Below, in pieces: positions 13,401 to 28,400 of a stretch of 64,000 nt of DNA; positions within the stretch are counted from its first letter, which is position 1, and the number at the start of each line of letters is the position of its first letter. The notes beneath the pieces were generated by a model. It was not told the DNA's origin. It was given only the letters and a program-made list of their open reading frames with translations, and searched no databases. A program made the position numbers and the translations under genes. Source of the stretch: Epiperipatus broadwayi (Eukaryota; Onychophora; Udeonychophora; Euonychophora; Peripatidae); contig JAQFVV010006245.1 of NCBI GenBank assembly GCA_028023455.1, positions 5,761,276 to 5,825,275 of the forward strand. Reading direction: 5' to 3'.

Positions 13401-16400
13401 AAATATTCAAAAAGGACTAGAGGGAAAGAAAATAAATGATCCGCTGAGTTTCTAATGAATAGCAACTAGCATTGAAGAGATCCAGATATGGAAAAAGAAG
13501 CAATAAAGCAATCAAAAAAGGAGGGTGAAGAGTTATTCGGAAACTTTTAAAATAGTATATTCAAAAGGTAATGCAAGAACAAATACAAGAAACTATGAGA
13601 GAATATAAATATAATAGCACTTAATCTTTATTAAATATTTTACAATGCAATCTATAAAATAAAACTTTTTTTTTATATTTGCTTATGGTTTCAACTGCCC
13701 AACAGCCACTATCAGAGCTATCTTTAGAGAAGTTATCAACAAGCATATGCATAAAAAAGTAACAGAAACCAAACCTAAGAAACTTTGAAAGATAAATCAA
13801 AGAAGAAAGCTATACCCTACTAAATATGAAGCATGTTAGGATATAGTCAATAAGTTTTCAACAATTAATATGGTTAGAAGAGAGTTAAAAATAAAATCAT
13901 ATGAATTGGAGGAATATGAATTGGCTTTAGTGTCAGATCAGTTACAAGTAACATTTCATGATTGGTGAAATTCCTTTGATGAAATAAGCTAATTTCCAAA
14001 AATATTATTGTGATCCTGGATAATGTCAAAGGATTCTGATGTAGTGGATTTGTATATCAAGTTAGAAAGATTCCATTTGGAATGATCAATAGTGGAGTGT
14101 CTATGCAAACTATGCTTTGATTTCAGTTATAAAATCAGTGGATAGCTCTCATATCCCTCAATATGGCCTGATAGTAAATTAAATATTACATTTAGCTATT
14201 CTTATTTGCCTCAGGTAATTTATGAGGCAGAGTGGCTTACATGTGTGTGTTTTTCAATGATTAATATTGACCTATTTATTTAATTTATTTTGTGGCAAAC
14301 TATTTGTTACATTGTTAATTTCTACCTATTATATAATTGTGTGTCAGATATATTCTTTTGTTGGCTAAATTTCATTCTATGTTGGGCATATATTATTTAT
14401 ATATAAGTGTTTGTCTAATAATCATAATAAAAAAGTTATGCTCTGAAGATTGTGTTAGATAACTAAAGAATGTGAAACATGATCATGTATTAGAAAGGTA
14501 ATAAGATATAGTAAAGAAGCGATCTAAAAAAGGATGGTAGTGTTCTCTTTCAGCAACAAAAGCAGGACTTTAACATATAATTCTTTCTCCACATATGAAC
14601 AAATAATGGCACTTACAAACATGGGTTATTCAAATTGTTTCATATGAAAGTATAATCTGGCTTCCCCCCCCACCTCCTATATGTGTAATGATCTCAATAA
14701 ATATTTCATTACATTATATCGATATACTGTTTGTGTAAATATATATAAAAGAGGAAAAAACATTTTATCTACATGCATAGACTTGTAATAAAAAATATGA
14801 ACAAATTTCCTTAAATATTAAAAAATGTTATATTGTATATAAGCAAACATGAAATTATATAGAAAATAAACATCCTTCTTCTTTTTAATCTTCTGTGCAT
14901 TGATTTCATTAAGTCATTATAATTAACTTCTTTCATGTACACTTTATTCAAGGCAACATACTGTGTCTAAATTCAATTAACTGTAAAAACAATGTATTGC
15001 ATTGAATAAAGTATAAATGAAAAAGATATTATTAATTATATTATGTAGAAAAAAAAATCCATGAAAACTAAAAAATATATATCAGTTATATTTTATTTAG
15101 TGAAAAATTTTAATATGACTATTATATGTTACCTGACATACTTTAGTCCTTCTAAACATGGATCTATCAATTAGTCAGCATTGATTTGCATTCTTAAAAT
15201 TAGCCAGAATATTTTGTAAGTCTGAACAAATGTGACATTATTAATATAGCATTACAAAAAGGAGCCAATAAGAAATATATCTAATAAATGGTAAGATTAA
15301 TATAAAACTGAATTGTATTTATTATATATTTTATCCAATATTATGACAAATGCATGTCCAAGTATTGACATATTTCATAATAAAAATGTGGTGAAGTACT
15401 ATTCTGTAGAAGAATTGTCAATCTTACTGTCAATCAACTATTCTAGACAATATGAACCAGCAATGTAAACTGGATTATAAAGATCCACAAACTTCTATTA
15501 ATTCTGTTTTGCATAGTGTTAATTCACAATAAATTGAGATCTACTGTTAATAAAATTTTATTGACAAAAATTTCAAAATAACAATCACATCTATTAACCT
15601 ACATGAGCTGGTGGAAAATTGTAAAACTAAGTCATTATGAATAAAGTCTTCAATTATAGGTTTTTGATAAATTCATTTTTTTGTTAAATCATCTTCATGA
15701 AATTTGTATAAAACAATTACAAAATCATTTAATTTTTTTATTTTAACTCTGTATGTAAATATTATAGTACCATGACTGCATTCCATGATAACATAAACAC
15801 AAATAATAGTATGGCTTTACATAGTTTGAAATAGTGGTAGAGTTACCATCTCTGAAAGTTAAGGTCCATAGGTGATGACTCCAGCCCTTTTACTTCCAGT
15901 GCTTAAACTACTTATGATTCCTAAGCAAAAAACTATTCTTCTTTTTCTATTATAATAATTTTTTATTACAATATATTAGTTGTCATATAATTAACAATTT
16001 ATAATAAAAGTGAATTATCATCACGAGAAGATTAAAGAGAGTCCCCATTTAATACTGAAGATAGGCTCCAATGAAAATCTTGTTTAGTGTAAAACTGTGT
16101 TGTATAGTACTAAGTAACAATTCAAGCTAATAAAAAAAATCATTTTGGTTTAAAAATTCTATCAAAAATAATATTTACAACATGCAGTGCATATGTGTAC
16201 ATAAAATATATTCATTTACTTCTTTTTCTCACCATTTCTGTCAAAAACTATTGCCAAATATATTCATCTTTGCTGATCATAAAATGTGCAATGAGATAGC
16301 ATAAATTATATCAGTTTTACCAATAAAAGTTTAATTTGAGGATATTTGAACCCAGATCTTTAAGCTCCCTTTAAACATCCACTCCATCTTATACAATCGA

Positions 16401-19400
16401 TACACATGATCACATACATGTGAAAAAGCTAAATGATCTCCAATATATATATTTTGTGCTGAACCAGCACTTGTCAGTTGATCTGGATTATCATCTCCCA
16501 CATATATACACAATGAGTGCTCAGTTTATATTAAGAAAGCAAATCTTCAAACTTTAATGGACAGGCTTCAATATTCTCTACTCTCCGACTCTTCAGCCAT
16601 CTATATCACTAAAAATCTGCCCTTGTTTGCCAATTTTTGTTGTCATCCCCATGTTGACTGTAAGTCATTCTGACTCCTCATATGAAAATCCTTAAGACCA
16701 TTTAAATACCCAGAAGAGGTATGGGCAGAATACAGGCTGAATCTATAATATTTAAATACAAGTATACTATATATACTTAAGTTAGATGTAATTAGAGGAC
16801 ATCTGAACCCAGATTTCAAGCTCCCTTAGGTCATCTACTTTATACTATACACATGACCACAATAATGTGAAAAAGATAAATGTTCTCCAATATATGTATT
16901 TCATGCTAAACCAGCACTCGTCAGTTTATCCAGATCATCACCCCCATATATATATATATATAATCAGTGCACAATATTCTCCACTCTCCAACTCTTCAGC
17001 CATCAATAACACTGCAAATCTGATGATAGCATGTTCAAAGCCAGTGTTTTCCAATACAAGTTTAGTAACATAAGAATTTCATATAAAAATACATATATAT
17101 TTGTCTTTTTTTTTTCAAAACAGTTGGAATTTTAAAAAAAAGAAAATATAAAATAATTACAAAGCTGCAAGATTTGCTGCAATTTTCAAAATGAAACATT
17201 TGTTATCTGAGGAAGCATTGTAATAAAATATAAAGTAAATATTACTTTTGAAAAAAGTTAATTCCTTTTCAAAAAATTGAAATTTGAAAATGGCTCACTA
17301 TTGCTAATAGAAATGACTCCTCTGTATTTGAACTCATCATTAGTTTGATATAAAAATACTATATTAGTAGTTGCACTAAAAACAAAGTGGATTCAAAGAT
17401 CAACATGATAGGCAGAGCAAACATTTTTGTTTAATTGACTATATTAAAATTCTCTCATCGGTTATCACTAGCTTAATCAAGGATAAAAGATGAAGCTTGA
17501 GACCTACAGATTTTTATTTCAAATTAAGGAAATTGTTAAAAAAATAGATTTGACAATTAAATGGGATTGCAGCACTCTGCATGGCATTTTAGTATTCGAT
17601 ATCACGAATTTTTATTTCAGATTTAATTATTACTTTTTTTTTTTTACTTTTAATATTATATTAGTTACTTTCATCATATATAAAGTTTGTGAATTTTATT
17701 ACTATTGTCATTAAAAAGCATATATATATATATATATATTACAAAAAAATTATAATTCATAAATAAATAAATTTTAATATATATATATATTTCAATAAAA
17801 CCAATTATCTTTTAATGATTGTCAAATAATAAAATATTATGTTAATTCAAATAAAATGTTACATGATCTACTTACCATCTATATAATCACTAACATAATA
17901 TGGCAGCCGCCTGCAAATATCATCTCTTAAACCTCTGGCAAAACCACATTTATAACTTTCCTAAAATGATATAACAGTGATTAATATATTACAGATTAAT
18001 TCTAAGGAATGTCTACTTTTAATATCTTTTTATTACCAATTTATTTAAAATTTTGACAAGCAATAATACTTTTTTTAAAAAGCTTTTGTTTTATTTTAAT
18101 AATAAAAAATGGAGGGGGGAGGGAGGGCATGCAATGAGAATATGACTAAAATTTGAAATTGTTTTTATTTTTATTTGAATTAAACTTTTTTTTAATGTCT
18201 TTTTTAAAATTAATTGCAGCATTCAAACTAATAATTCAATCATTATTATATAAAGAATATTACAAAGTACAGTATAATATACATTATTATATAATAATTG
18301 TCCTGCATCTTTTTCCCCCTAATTTATTTATCCCTATTATACCAATTCTTAATAAGAGTAATAAGTATTTTATTTCACCTTTACTTTGTAATTAATAATA
18401 CGCTGATGCATCAGCATATTATTAATTAATAAGAGTAATTAAATTTTAAGTAGGAGGTAAATAAAATATACAATTCAAGCAATATGCATATATTTAAAAC
18501 AATAAATATAACAAAAGAAGAAAAAATGAAATATTCTGTAATGTTAAAAAATTTTAAATTTTGTTTTAAGTCTCATCAATTTTTTTAATAGATTATTTGG
18601 CATTTTAAATATAAAATATTTTTTAATTCTATCTATTTATTGTAAAATAATTCAACCTTAAGATTACAATCACTTTTTAAATTAAATTTATAGTTTTGTT
18701 TTGTAATAAAATCGCTTTTATAGATAATTGTATATATATTTTATAAATTAACATTAACATTGTCAAAAATTATATTTAATAATTTTCTTTTTAGTTTTTT
18801 TAACTAAAGCAAGGAAGACATTCCATAAAAAGTAATTCTATACCTAAATAACATTTTATGTTATTCTTCAATCAATTGTGATATATATATATAATTCATG
18901 TTTAATATTTGTTTCAATTTAATACTTTTATCTGAACAAGTTAAAATTTTTACTACATAAACATGTTTTTTTTAGTGAATTAACAAATTAATAGATTTGC
19001 GTTATTAGATGAATATATTAAATATTATCTTTACAACAATAATTACTATATTATTATTAAAACACTATTTTTGTATGATAAGAAAACATTGATATTTTAT
19101 CTCAGCTGAATTTTAAGATTCACTTATGCATATTAAAACAGTATTAGTAGCATATTGATGAATATTATATTTAATATTTTCTAATTCATTAACAATTTTC
19201 AAGAATAAAAAAGTTTAAATCAGTTTCTTAAAAAGTTTCATTTTACATAATTGTTTGTAATTTTAAATATCTTTGTAATTATATGTATTTTACCTAAATA
19301 ACTTTTAAAAGATTTAATGTAATGATTCTGATACTATTTTTTGATATTTGATTTATTAAATACCTTATTAAAATTGTTGTAAACACTAAATCAAACTATT

Positions 19401-22400
19401 TTTAAAATGATTTTATTTAACTTAAATCTCTGCATGTTTAGTTTGTTTGTGCATTTGTTTGTTTCATAGATATAGTTTATGCAAGACACATGAGAAGCAG
19501 CATGGATATTTTTTTGTTTGTGTGTTTGTTTTATAGATATATTTAAGTTTGGTTCAATTGTCATGTTTAGTCTTTCCCATTAAAATAATAGAAATAATCA
19601 TAATATCAATAATATGATTTAGTATTAAACACTAAGTATTAAATTTTTATTTAAATCTTAAAGTATTAACTCTTTTCATGAAATTATCTAATTTTAAAGC
19701 ACTCATTGACTTCAAGTTCAAACAAAAAGATATAAATTGATAAACATAAACTAATTAATTGCACTGAGCCAGATTTCAGCAAAACATTGCCAGAATCATA
19801 GTGCTGAATAAAGTTATGCAGTTACAAGTAAGCTTATATAATTGATATGATATAATATGTAAATGAGGAACAGTATGCAAATTAGATATTCCATTTTGCA
19901 AACAATGGAACACATGAATCCTTTTTGTTAATGGGATGTAGATCCTGTGCAATTGCCCAAGCTTCTTTACATTTTCTTTTTCTATTGTTTCTTTCTGAAT
20001 AAATTTGTTCTAACATTTTATGGAGTAAACATGTGACCAGTGGTGCATTCATGATCAAGAAAGATAGATCTGTATTCAGTCTTTTATCTCTATTGTACAA
20101 ATAAGTGTGTTGAGCAATTCTCATGGATCCATTTGCACAAGATTCACTGTAATAAACAGAACTTTAGGATGGGTTAGTACATGCAATTTTATATACCACT
20201 TGAGGAGTATGCTCCACAGGTATCTTGACTTAAATATTGTTCAACAAATTATTACAAGGAGGCAGTGATCTAAATATAATCTTATATGTGCTAGCACAAA
20301 TGTTCCTGAGGCTATTTACATATGTTGGACATAAAAAGGCTTATTTACACTTTAGACATATTACTAATGTTTTTAATGTTATTTACATTGGTGTAAAATT
20401 TCCCAATTGTTTTAATAAGCATGTTATGAATATAACCAAGTCCTATTAGATTTTTAATGCATGCATCTATGTTATTTTTTATCTCTGCCTCATACTTGCA
20501 TAGATTTTTGATTCATTAATATAAAAAACATTTAGATCCAGCCAACTTCTGTTCAATTGGAACATTTGGCATAGAATTAATTGTATCCTTTATTTATAAA
20601 GGTTTTAATCCCATTTTAAAGTCCAGTTCATTTTTATTTTTCTGGATATACCTATTCAGAAAAACAATTCTATGATTGATGTCTTCTACTTCAAATGTCC
20701 ATTCCAGAAATGATGTATTTTCAAGCTCAAGCTGTATATTGTTGATCTGATCCTTTATTGCATATATAAACATATCATCTATGCATCACATGTAAATATT
20801 GTTAGATGAAGGGGTAGAAATCTGGCTCAGTGCATTTAATTACTTTATGTTTATTAATTTATAACTTTGCATTTAACTCAAAATCAATGAGTGAATGCTT
20901 TAGAATTTTTATTTAAATATATTTTCATGGAATGTGCAAACTTTGCTTCTGATTGTCAAGTTTTAATGCAAATAAAGTTTCTCTAAGTGGAATTAATCAG
21001 TGATAAAAAGAAAGTTTAATTGAATAGATGTACAGTTACCAAGTTTTTTGGAAAAGCAAATCACCAAATGAATAATATTTAACTTGATATCTTCTTTTTT
21101 TGTAGACATATTAGTGAAAAGCTAATGATATTTAAAGTCAGTTTGCCCAATACATTTAACAGCTGATGCAGAAAGTTCAAAGAATAAAGTTTTTATTTCT
21201 TTTTTTTTGAAGAGTTTAATATAGGTATTGATAGAAACAGCAAAGTTTGGATCAAAGTTATAAGAGTAAAGACTATTGGCTCTATGAACTCAAATGGTCT
21301 ATTAGTTATTGGATTTTTACATAATACATGAGTTGACTATCTTGAACACTTATTTAGGCAGAAAAATCATTATTAAAGAATTTGGATGCATCCATGCTTA
21401 AAGTAATCACAGCTTATGGATTATTTTATAGTTAGTAGTCAAAATGTAATAAAAATTAATATTATTCCAGCACTTTATACTTCTATTAAAAATAAATCTT
21501 ACTCTGACCATATTGCTAGGAATTTGATGTTTCTATTTTTAGAAGGATTTTCTGAATATGATAATACTGTATGGACATGTCTTTGGTAGAATAGTCATAT
21601 AGAGTGAAAAAATGGTGACAAACTTCATAAAAAAAGTGCTTTATGGTGAACTTGAAAATATTTTTCATTAAGAACAAATTTTATTTACTTTACAAAAATT
21701 ATCATATCAAATAATACTTTAAAAAATGCAATATTGATTGCAATTTATTGGGACCATATCGAGAATAAAATACCATAGAGAAATATGAACAGATAAGATG
21801 ATGAAGTTTTTCAGAAAGAAAAAGTTTGTTGCAAAAGAATTTAAAAGATAGTATCACAACTTATCATATAGACTAATTATAGGACCATTATATATATATA
21901 TATGTCTCTGTGGGTGTTTTATAAATTGATATATATATATATGTCTCTGTGGGTGTTTTATAAATTGATTTGTATAGTTATTACAAAACTCATTTTTAAC
22001 TTTTTATTTTTTGTATTTCTGTTTTTCTCTTCTATAAACAGAACGATTGATTTTATTTATGACTATCTGCTAGCAATAATGATTAATTTATCTTTAAAAA
22101 TGTCAAGCGTTGGTGGTCGAGTGGTTAGCACAGCTGCCTTACAAGCAGTTGTCCCGGGTTTGCGGGTTCGCTTCCTGGCCGATGCTTTGACACATGAAAA
22201 AAAAATTGATTATATAAATCTAACTTTAACTAACAATGTCATAATAATGAGAAACAAAAAGGCAAACTTACAGAATATTTTTTTTTATTCACATTACTGA
22301 CACTATTCATAAGCATCTTGTGGCGATCAGGTAACTCAGCACACAACTCATTGCTAAACTTTAATATTAATTGAACAAACTCATCTTCTCGAGTTGTTAT

Positions 22401-25400
22401 AAGAAGTTCTTGTCTAAAATGATTATGAGCCATTATTGTAGCAAATGTTTTAGCAGTTTCAAATGCATTTTTTGTTTCTTTCTAGATAGGCAAAAAAAAG
22501 ATGAACAAAATAATAACAAATAAAAACTAAAATAATTTTTAATATGGCTAAATTAAACATGGAGTATAGTGTGAAATTATATATACAAAAAAGTGAATAT
22601 TCAGTATCAGAGCGAGTCGAATAGGGAAAGCAGTGGGTGCAACGTACACAGTCAAAATCATATGCATTTAAATTTTATAAATTCTTTATTTTACAAAAAA
22701 AAAAAATCATTAAAAAAATATACGCACATGTATAGCATTAGATATTTATTATATATCTATATATAAATCTTTCAATAAAACTTTTAACTGAGATCTTCAT
22801 GTTGAATAAAAAATATTCTAGGAACTTTTTAAACTCACGTTAATGTTGTGTGCTTATGTCACATTAATATTACTTCTTATAATTATCAAATTATTAGTAT
22901 TACTTACTCTTTTTTTTAAAAAAATTAGAGTAAGCATACTTACTATGCATTTTAGTTTCAAAAATCATTTGTTTATTTAGCATTTAATCATAAATAATCA
23001 GAATATGAAAATGATATAAACAAATGATAAAATTTGAAGTATTGATATGAGTTTGTAGTACATTATAGGTAATAGTCTTGTTTTCACTAATAAATTAGTG
23101 TTCTTCAGTAAAAAGTTACAATTTAGTTCTAATATATACAGATACACGTATTTAAAAATTATATAGACGGTGCATTTTTTTGTGCACTGTTACTTAAAAA
23201 AATAATAATTGTGAATAAAATAAAATTAAAATAAAAATAATTAAATTTCAAATATTTAGATAAATTGTCACTGGTAATAATATCAAGTGCAAAGAACTAG
23301 AAATGTTCAAAATAAAAAAAAGAAAAGGTATTAAGAAAAATAAGGGGAATTTTAAATAGTGAATAGAAACAAAGGTAGAAATAGAAGATCATGTAATGTC
23401 AGAACAATCAAAATTTACTAGCCATGATGTCATTCCTGAATTAAAAATCAAAAGCAAAGGAATTGAAACTGATACAGAAAATATGCTAGAAAATAATAAT
23501 TAATTCAAATGACAATTTTTCCAAAAACCATACAGATAATTTTGAATTATTATTTGACAAGTCAGCATAATAGCTTGATTTACAGGTTTAGTTCCAAACG
23601 AACAGAAAAAGTAATGACAAACTACTCAACAATTAATAAGTAATAATTTATTAGTTACAAAATACACATGCATTAGTTAATAATATAAATAAAGTTTATA
23701 CAATTAATGATGAGATAATTGTACTGAGTGATGGAACTCACTTCCAGCTATATGATAAGCCTGCCTCATGAGTTTGCCTCAAGTCGACTACAGTCATAGT
23801 AGTTTTCAGTCCTAGATGAACTTGCCTCACTGCATAGACATATCAGTAGTGACTAGTGAAAAGACCCTTGCTGTAGGCAGAGATTTTACTGCAGAGCACG
23901 TGCAGTCATTCAGGTTGACAGAAGTTAACGCTCTCTGCTTTGCCTCCAAAAAGGCTGCTTATTTATTGTCGGATCCCTTACCTCACTGGAAACACTCAGA
24001 TTCAGAGAGAGAGAATCCCAATGAAGGATTCATCCCCATTGGATGGCAACCAGATGGTAGACAATCAGGCAAGGAATCCAGAATGGTCCACTTCTGAAGG
24101 CAAGGTCAGATATGACTCCCCCTGGCTAAAATTGGCTCTGGATAATGTAGTCATTGAGATGCACAGGACAACATACTGTCTGCTTAGTTGGTGGCTCCAG
24201 TTTATTCCTGTTCCTGGTCTCTTCTTCCTTGCTTGCCAAACTTGTTCCTGGATGTTTACTGCTGTCTTCAATTTGATGTCCATATTTCTTACCTGATGTA
24301 CTTGTCTCAGGTTGGCTACTGCTTTTGTCACTTCATTGTTGTTTAGTCTCAGTTGGTTGAGATGTTGATGACCATCTTCTGTTTGTACTACAACAGTATA
24401 GAGACCCTTTAGTTGCATCATAATGACTGGTATCTATTTTGTGGACCTGTAGTACATCTTGCATAATACCTGTGTATCAATTTGCACCTTTATTTTGTTT
24501 TTTTTTTTCTTTTGTTCAAGTTTGGCATCAGGTTTCAGAGTGGATAGGATAGTTCACAGGGGTGTCTGTTAAATAACAGTTCTTCTGGAGAATTTACTGT
24601 TACTGTAGTAGGTGTGGAGTACTGTGCTAGCAGTGTCCTGACAATCCTGATGTTTCAGCTTCTGTATCCATTTTCATTATCAGCTTTCTTACTTCTTGGA
24701 CCAATCTCTCCATCTGACCATTGCTTTTTTGTGGGATGGAATGCTGTTCACTAGCTCAATGTTATTATTATTTCAGAAGAATTTGAATACACCTGTGCCA
24801 TTATCAGTCATTAATATTCTAAGAAGATCATGAGTGGCAAATAACCTTCTCAGAGCTTCTGCCATGACCATGGAATGATGGTACCTCGACTACCAAAGCT
24901 TCTGTCATGGCCATGGAATGAAGTGATGGTACATCAACTACCTCTAGTCACTTGGAGAATGAATCTACCACTATCAACAACAGCTTGCCTTTCCATGACT
25001 CTGAATGGTCTAGATGGAGTCTAGAATAGGGCTCTTCAGGTTTGGGCCACTGTACTCTTTTGCTATTTGCTAGCATGTTCTGATTCATCTGCACTGCCAG
25101 CAGTGGTGGACTTTGGCTACAATGTCAGCATTTAAGGTGGTCCACCACATGTATGATCCTGCCAAAATCTTCATCCAGACTATTTCCTGGGTGCCCATAA
25201 TTCAACAAACTGAGCACCTGGGATTGTCTGGCTAGGGGTATTACAACTCTGGATACCCAGATAATACAACCATGTTCAGTTGAGAGATCCAACTTACACA
25301 TCCAGTATGCTGAGTGCAACTCATCTGGTTTCTTATTAGGCCAACCCTGTTGGACCATTTTTGTAGCTTTTGGAATCCAGGGTCATTGTTAGTTCCACCC

Positions 25401-28400
25401 AACCATTGACTTACTATTCAGTGGCATAAATCAATCATGCTAATTGATTGGCATGATGTTTTTGGACTGTTTACCACTTCTACAGGCAATTGGCTTAATG
25501 CATCTACATGAATATATGCTTTCCCTCAATGTATTGAAGGGTAAAGTCATAGCCTGACAGGAAATTGAACCACTGCAGCATACATGGTGAGGCATGCTGA
25601 GTGATTCCCTTATCAAATACAAATATCCCCATGAAGGGTTTATGATATGTTTGAAGTATAAATGGTGTACCATATAGGTAATTGTGAAATTTTTTGCATC
25701 CCATTGATCAAAACCAGGGCCTGTTTATCTATTTGATCATAGTTTTTTCAGCTCTAGTGAGGCACTTTGATGCAAATGCATTAGGGCCATTTGTTCCATT
25801 CTTATTTCTATGGGTTCTGCACCAATTCCTAATGGTGATGTATCACAAGTTATTACTAGCACTTTTTCTGGATTGAAAAGTGCTAGCACTGCAGTATCTG
25901 ATATTAAATTCTTTATTACATTGAATGCTTTGTCATTTTTACTGTCCCACTTTCAGGCTGCTTTTTGGTTAAGTAGCCTGTATAGTGGTTCAGCAGCTTC
26001 AGTTTTATGGTATAAGAAGCATTCATAATAATTTATGAGCTTTAAAAAGGACTAAAGTTCCTTCTTATTTTCAGGTGTTTTATCTTTCTTTATTTCCAAC
26101 ACTTTCTTTTGAGTTGGATAAATGCCACTAGCATTTATTTTGTATCCTAAAAATTCAAGCTCATCAGCTTCAAATATGCACTTTTCCCAGTTTATTTTAA
26201 TGTCTGAGACTTTGAATTTATCTAGGAATGCTTTGGTGGCACTCCAGAGTTGTTCTGGTATTTGTGCTACTAGTAAAACATCTTCGAAATATGATAGTGC
26301 CCCTGGTATTCTAGCAGTCAGTTGATCCATGATGCTCTGATATAGCTGGGGCAACCGATATACCAAAAGGTAGTCAACTCAAATTGAATAACCTTTATGG
26401 GTTATTATTGATAATACTCTTGCAGCCTGGACACCCATAGGCAGTTCCAACTATGCATGTTTTAGATTCAATATCGGTAAAAACCCTACCACCTGACAGC
26501 ATGGATAGGATTTATTTGATTTATGGAGGTGGATAATTATCTGGATCAAGAGCTTTATTGATTGTGCATTGATAATATCCACATATATGTACACCACTAT
26601 TTTCTTTGATGATTGGTACTATTAGGGTGGCCCATTCTGAATATGATATAGGCTTTATTATACCTGCTGCTTCCCACTTTTCAAGCTCTGCTTCTACTTT
26701 AGTACATAAAGCTCATAGAAGTTGTCTACTCTGACAACTGATAGGTTTTACCTCCCCATTTAGTAGTAAATGATAGGTAAATACAGACCTATATCTTTGT
26801 TGAAAACTCAGATCAGATTTTATCATGTTATGGTCTGGTTCACTTTAGTCATTTTAAATCCTAAATGACTAAACCAGTCATGACCTATCAAATTACTATG
26901 ATTACTTAATGCAACTACCAGTGATAGGTATATATATTTCCCCTGTATCTGGCCCAACAGTTTAATTTTATTTCCTTGATAGTCTGATATTGACTTGCTG
27001 CAATGATACATTTTATATTTATTATTTCTATTAATGATCACCCAAGACTTTCTTGAAACAATAGACACGGCAGACCCTGTGTACAGTTCCACTCTAACTG
27101 GCAAACCATCAATTATAACAGTGTATAAAAATCAAGACTGGTCCACTTTAATATGATTTATCAGGCAACTTACTTATTTCTCTTATAATTGCCTTTACTG
27201 TTTTTTGGAATGGATTTTTCCATTCTCATATCGGCCATCTGTCTTTACAATTTCAGACATGCTGCCTTTATAGGTCTGGCTCGCTTGTAAAATGTACATG
27301 TTATATAGTGGTGTAGGTGTTCATTGCATCTATAGCAAAGCCTTAGACTATTTGATGCTGAGTTCTCTGAGCTGGCTGAGTATTTGTCCATCCCAGTGTT
27401 ATGCTCAAGTGTTATGCTCAATTTTTGCACATCATACTTAGTAATTTTTTTATGGGGAAGCTTGACTAACTATTGATTTAGCTAGTACTTCTTGAGCTAC
27501 AACTGTTTCAAAATATAAATCTGGAATCATTAACATTTAAGCCTTAAATTGTGATCAAATGTGCCACAACTAAAATGATCACAAAGTGCTTCATTCATGA
27601 AGTCTTTGAACTCTCACTTCAATGCTAATGTTCAGATTCTTGTTTCATATACTCTAGATGTTTCCCCCTATTCTTAAATGCTGAGATTGAAGTGTTATCT
27701 CTGCATTATTATCAATAATTTTTTGGGGGAAATACTCTATGAGAATTGTTAATGCTTTGTCAAAATCCAGGTTAGCTGGGGTTTCTGCCATAGATTGAGA
27801 CTTGAGTATGTTATACATAGGTGGATTTGTTATGGTCATTAGTGTGGCTAATTTTACCTCAGACTTTTTTTATCTGGCTAGCTTATAGTTTAAATATCAA
27901 GTGTTCCTTATAATTTGATCAGCCCTTAGGTCGAGCCAGGTTAAAAGCTTCCATAGGGCTGATTGCATTAGCCATAATTATTTATGCAAGATAATGCTCA
28001 TAATTTTTTTACACTACTGTTTGTAGCTGTTCAAAATCGATTTTTTTATTATTTCAGAGTTAATACTTAATTATTTATACCACTGTTTGTAGCTGTTCAA
28101 AATCGATCTTTATTTCTGAGTAAAACTCTTGTGATTGATTGTGGCTTCTAATTGTCACACCTATATGTTTGCAGTCAATTTTTTATTCAAACAGTTTTAA
28201 GTGATTTTAATAATCACTGTAATGTAATTACAGTGAACCCCCACAATACATGCATTTGCATATTTACTTTTATGTTTAACTATAATTTTTCCACACCATA
28301 AATTAATGCCAACATTTATTATAAATTAATTTTGTTTGTATTTATGATTTCTATGCATCAGAATGTGAATCAGCATAGAATAGTTGAATTCAGTCTTTGA

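Larger units (their letters stand above)
9960..17875 (-). other. Intron F-G
   Basis: It separates exons F and G. From right to left it holds two dispersed-repeat copies (16.3-17.1 kb), a probable old LTR element (11.8-14.7 kb) and the foldback at 10 kb. The stretch from 14.7 to 16.3 kb shows only AT-rich sequence without a recognisable feature. Confidence 0.85.
17961..22271 (-). other. Intron E-F
   Basis: It separates exons E and F. It contains the Penelope-like remnant at 19.6-20.9 kb, a 40-bp tandem duplication at 21.9 kb and the tRNA-like sequence at 22.1 kb. Sequence between 18.0 and 19.6 kb, and between 20.95 and 21.85 kb, is AT-rich with nothing recognised. Confidence 0.85.
23750..28050 (-). 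mobile_element. Ty3/Gypsy LTR retrotransposon, degenerate internal region
   Basis: On the minus strand the order is gag, CCHC knuckle, aspartic protease, reverse transcriptase, RNase H, integrase. This is the Ty3/Gypsy order, as opposed to Copia. Each domain survives in short frames broken by stops and frameshifts. At the gag end a 26-bp word starting ACTGTTTGTAGCTG is duplicated at 28016 and 28082, 66 bp apart. I could not find matching LTRs at either end, so the borders are approximate. The element lies antisense to nothing: it shares the orientation of the host gene in which it is inserted. Confidence 0.88.

Noticed and set aside
18400-18430. Small palindrome around ATACGCTGATGCATCAGC
   Set aside because: A short isolated inverted repeat with AT flanks; not enough to call an element.
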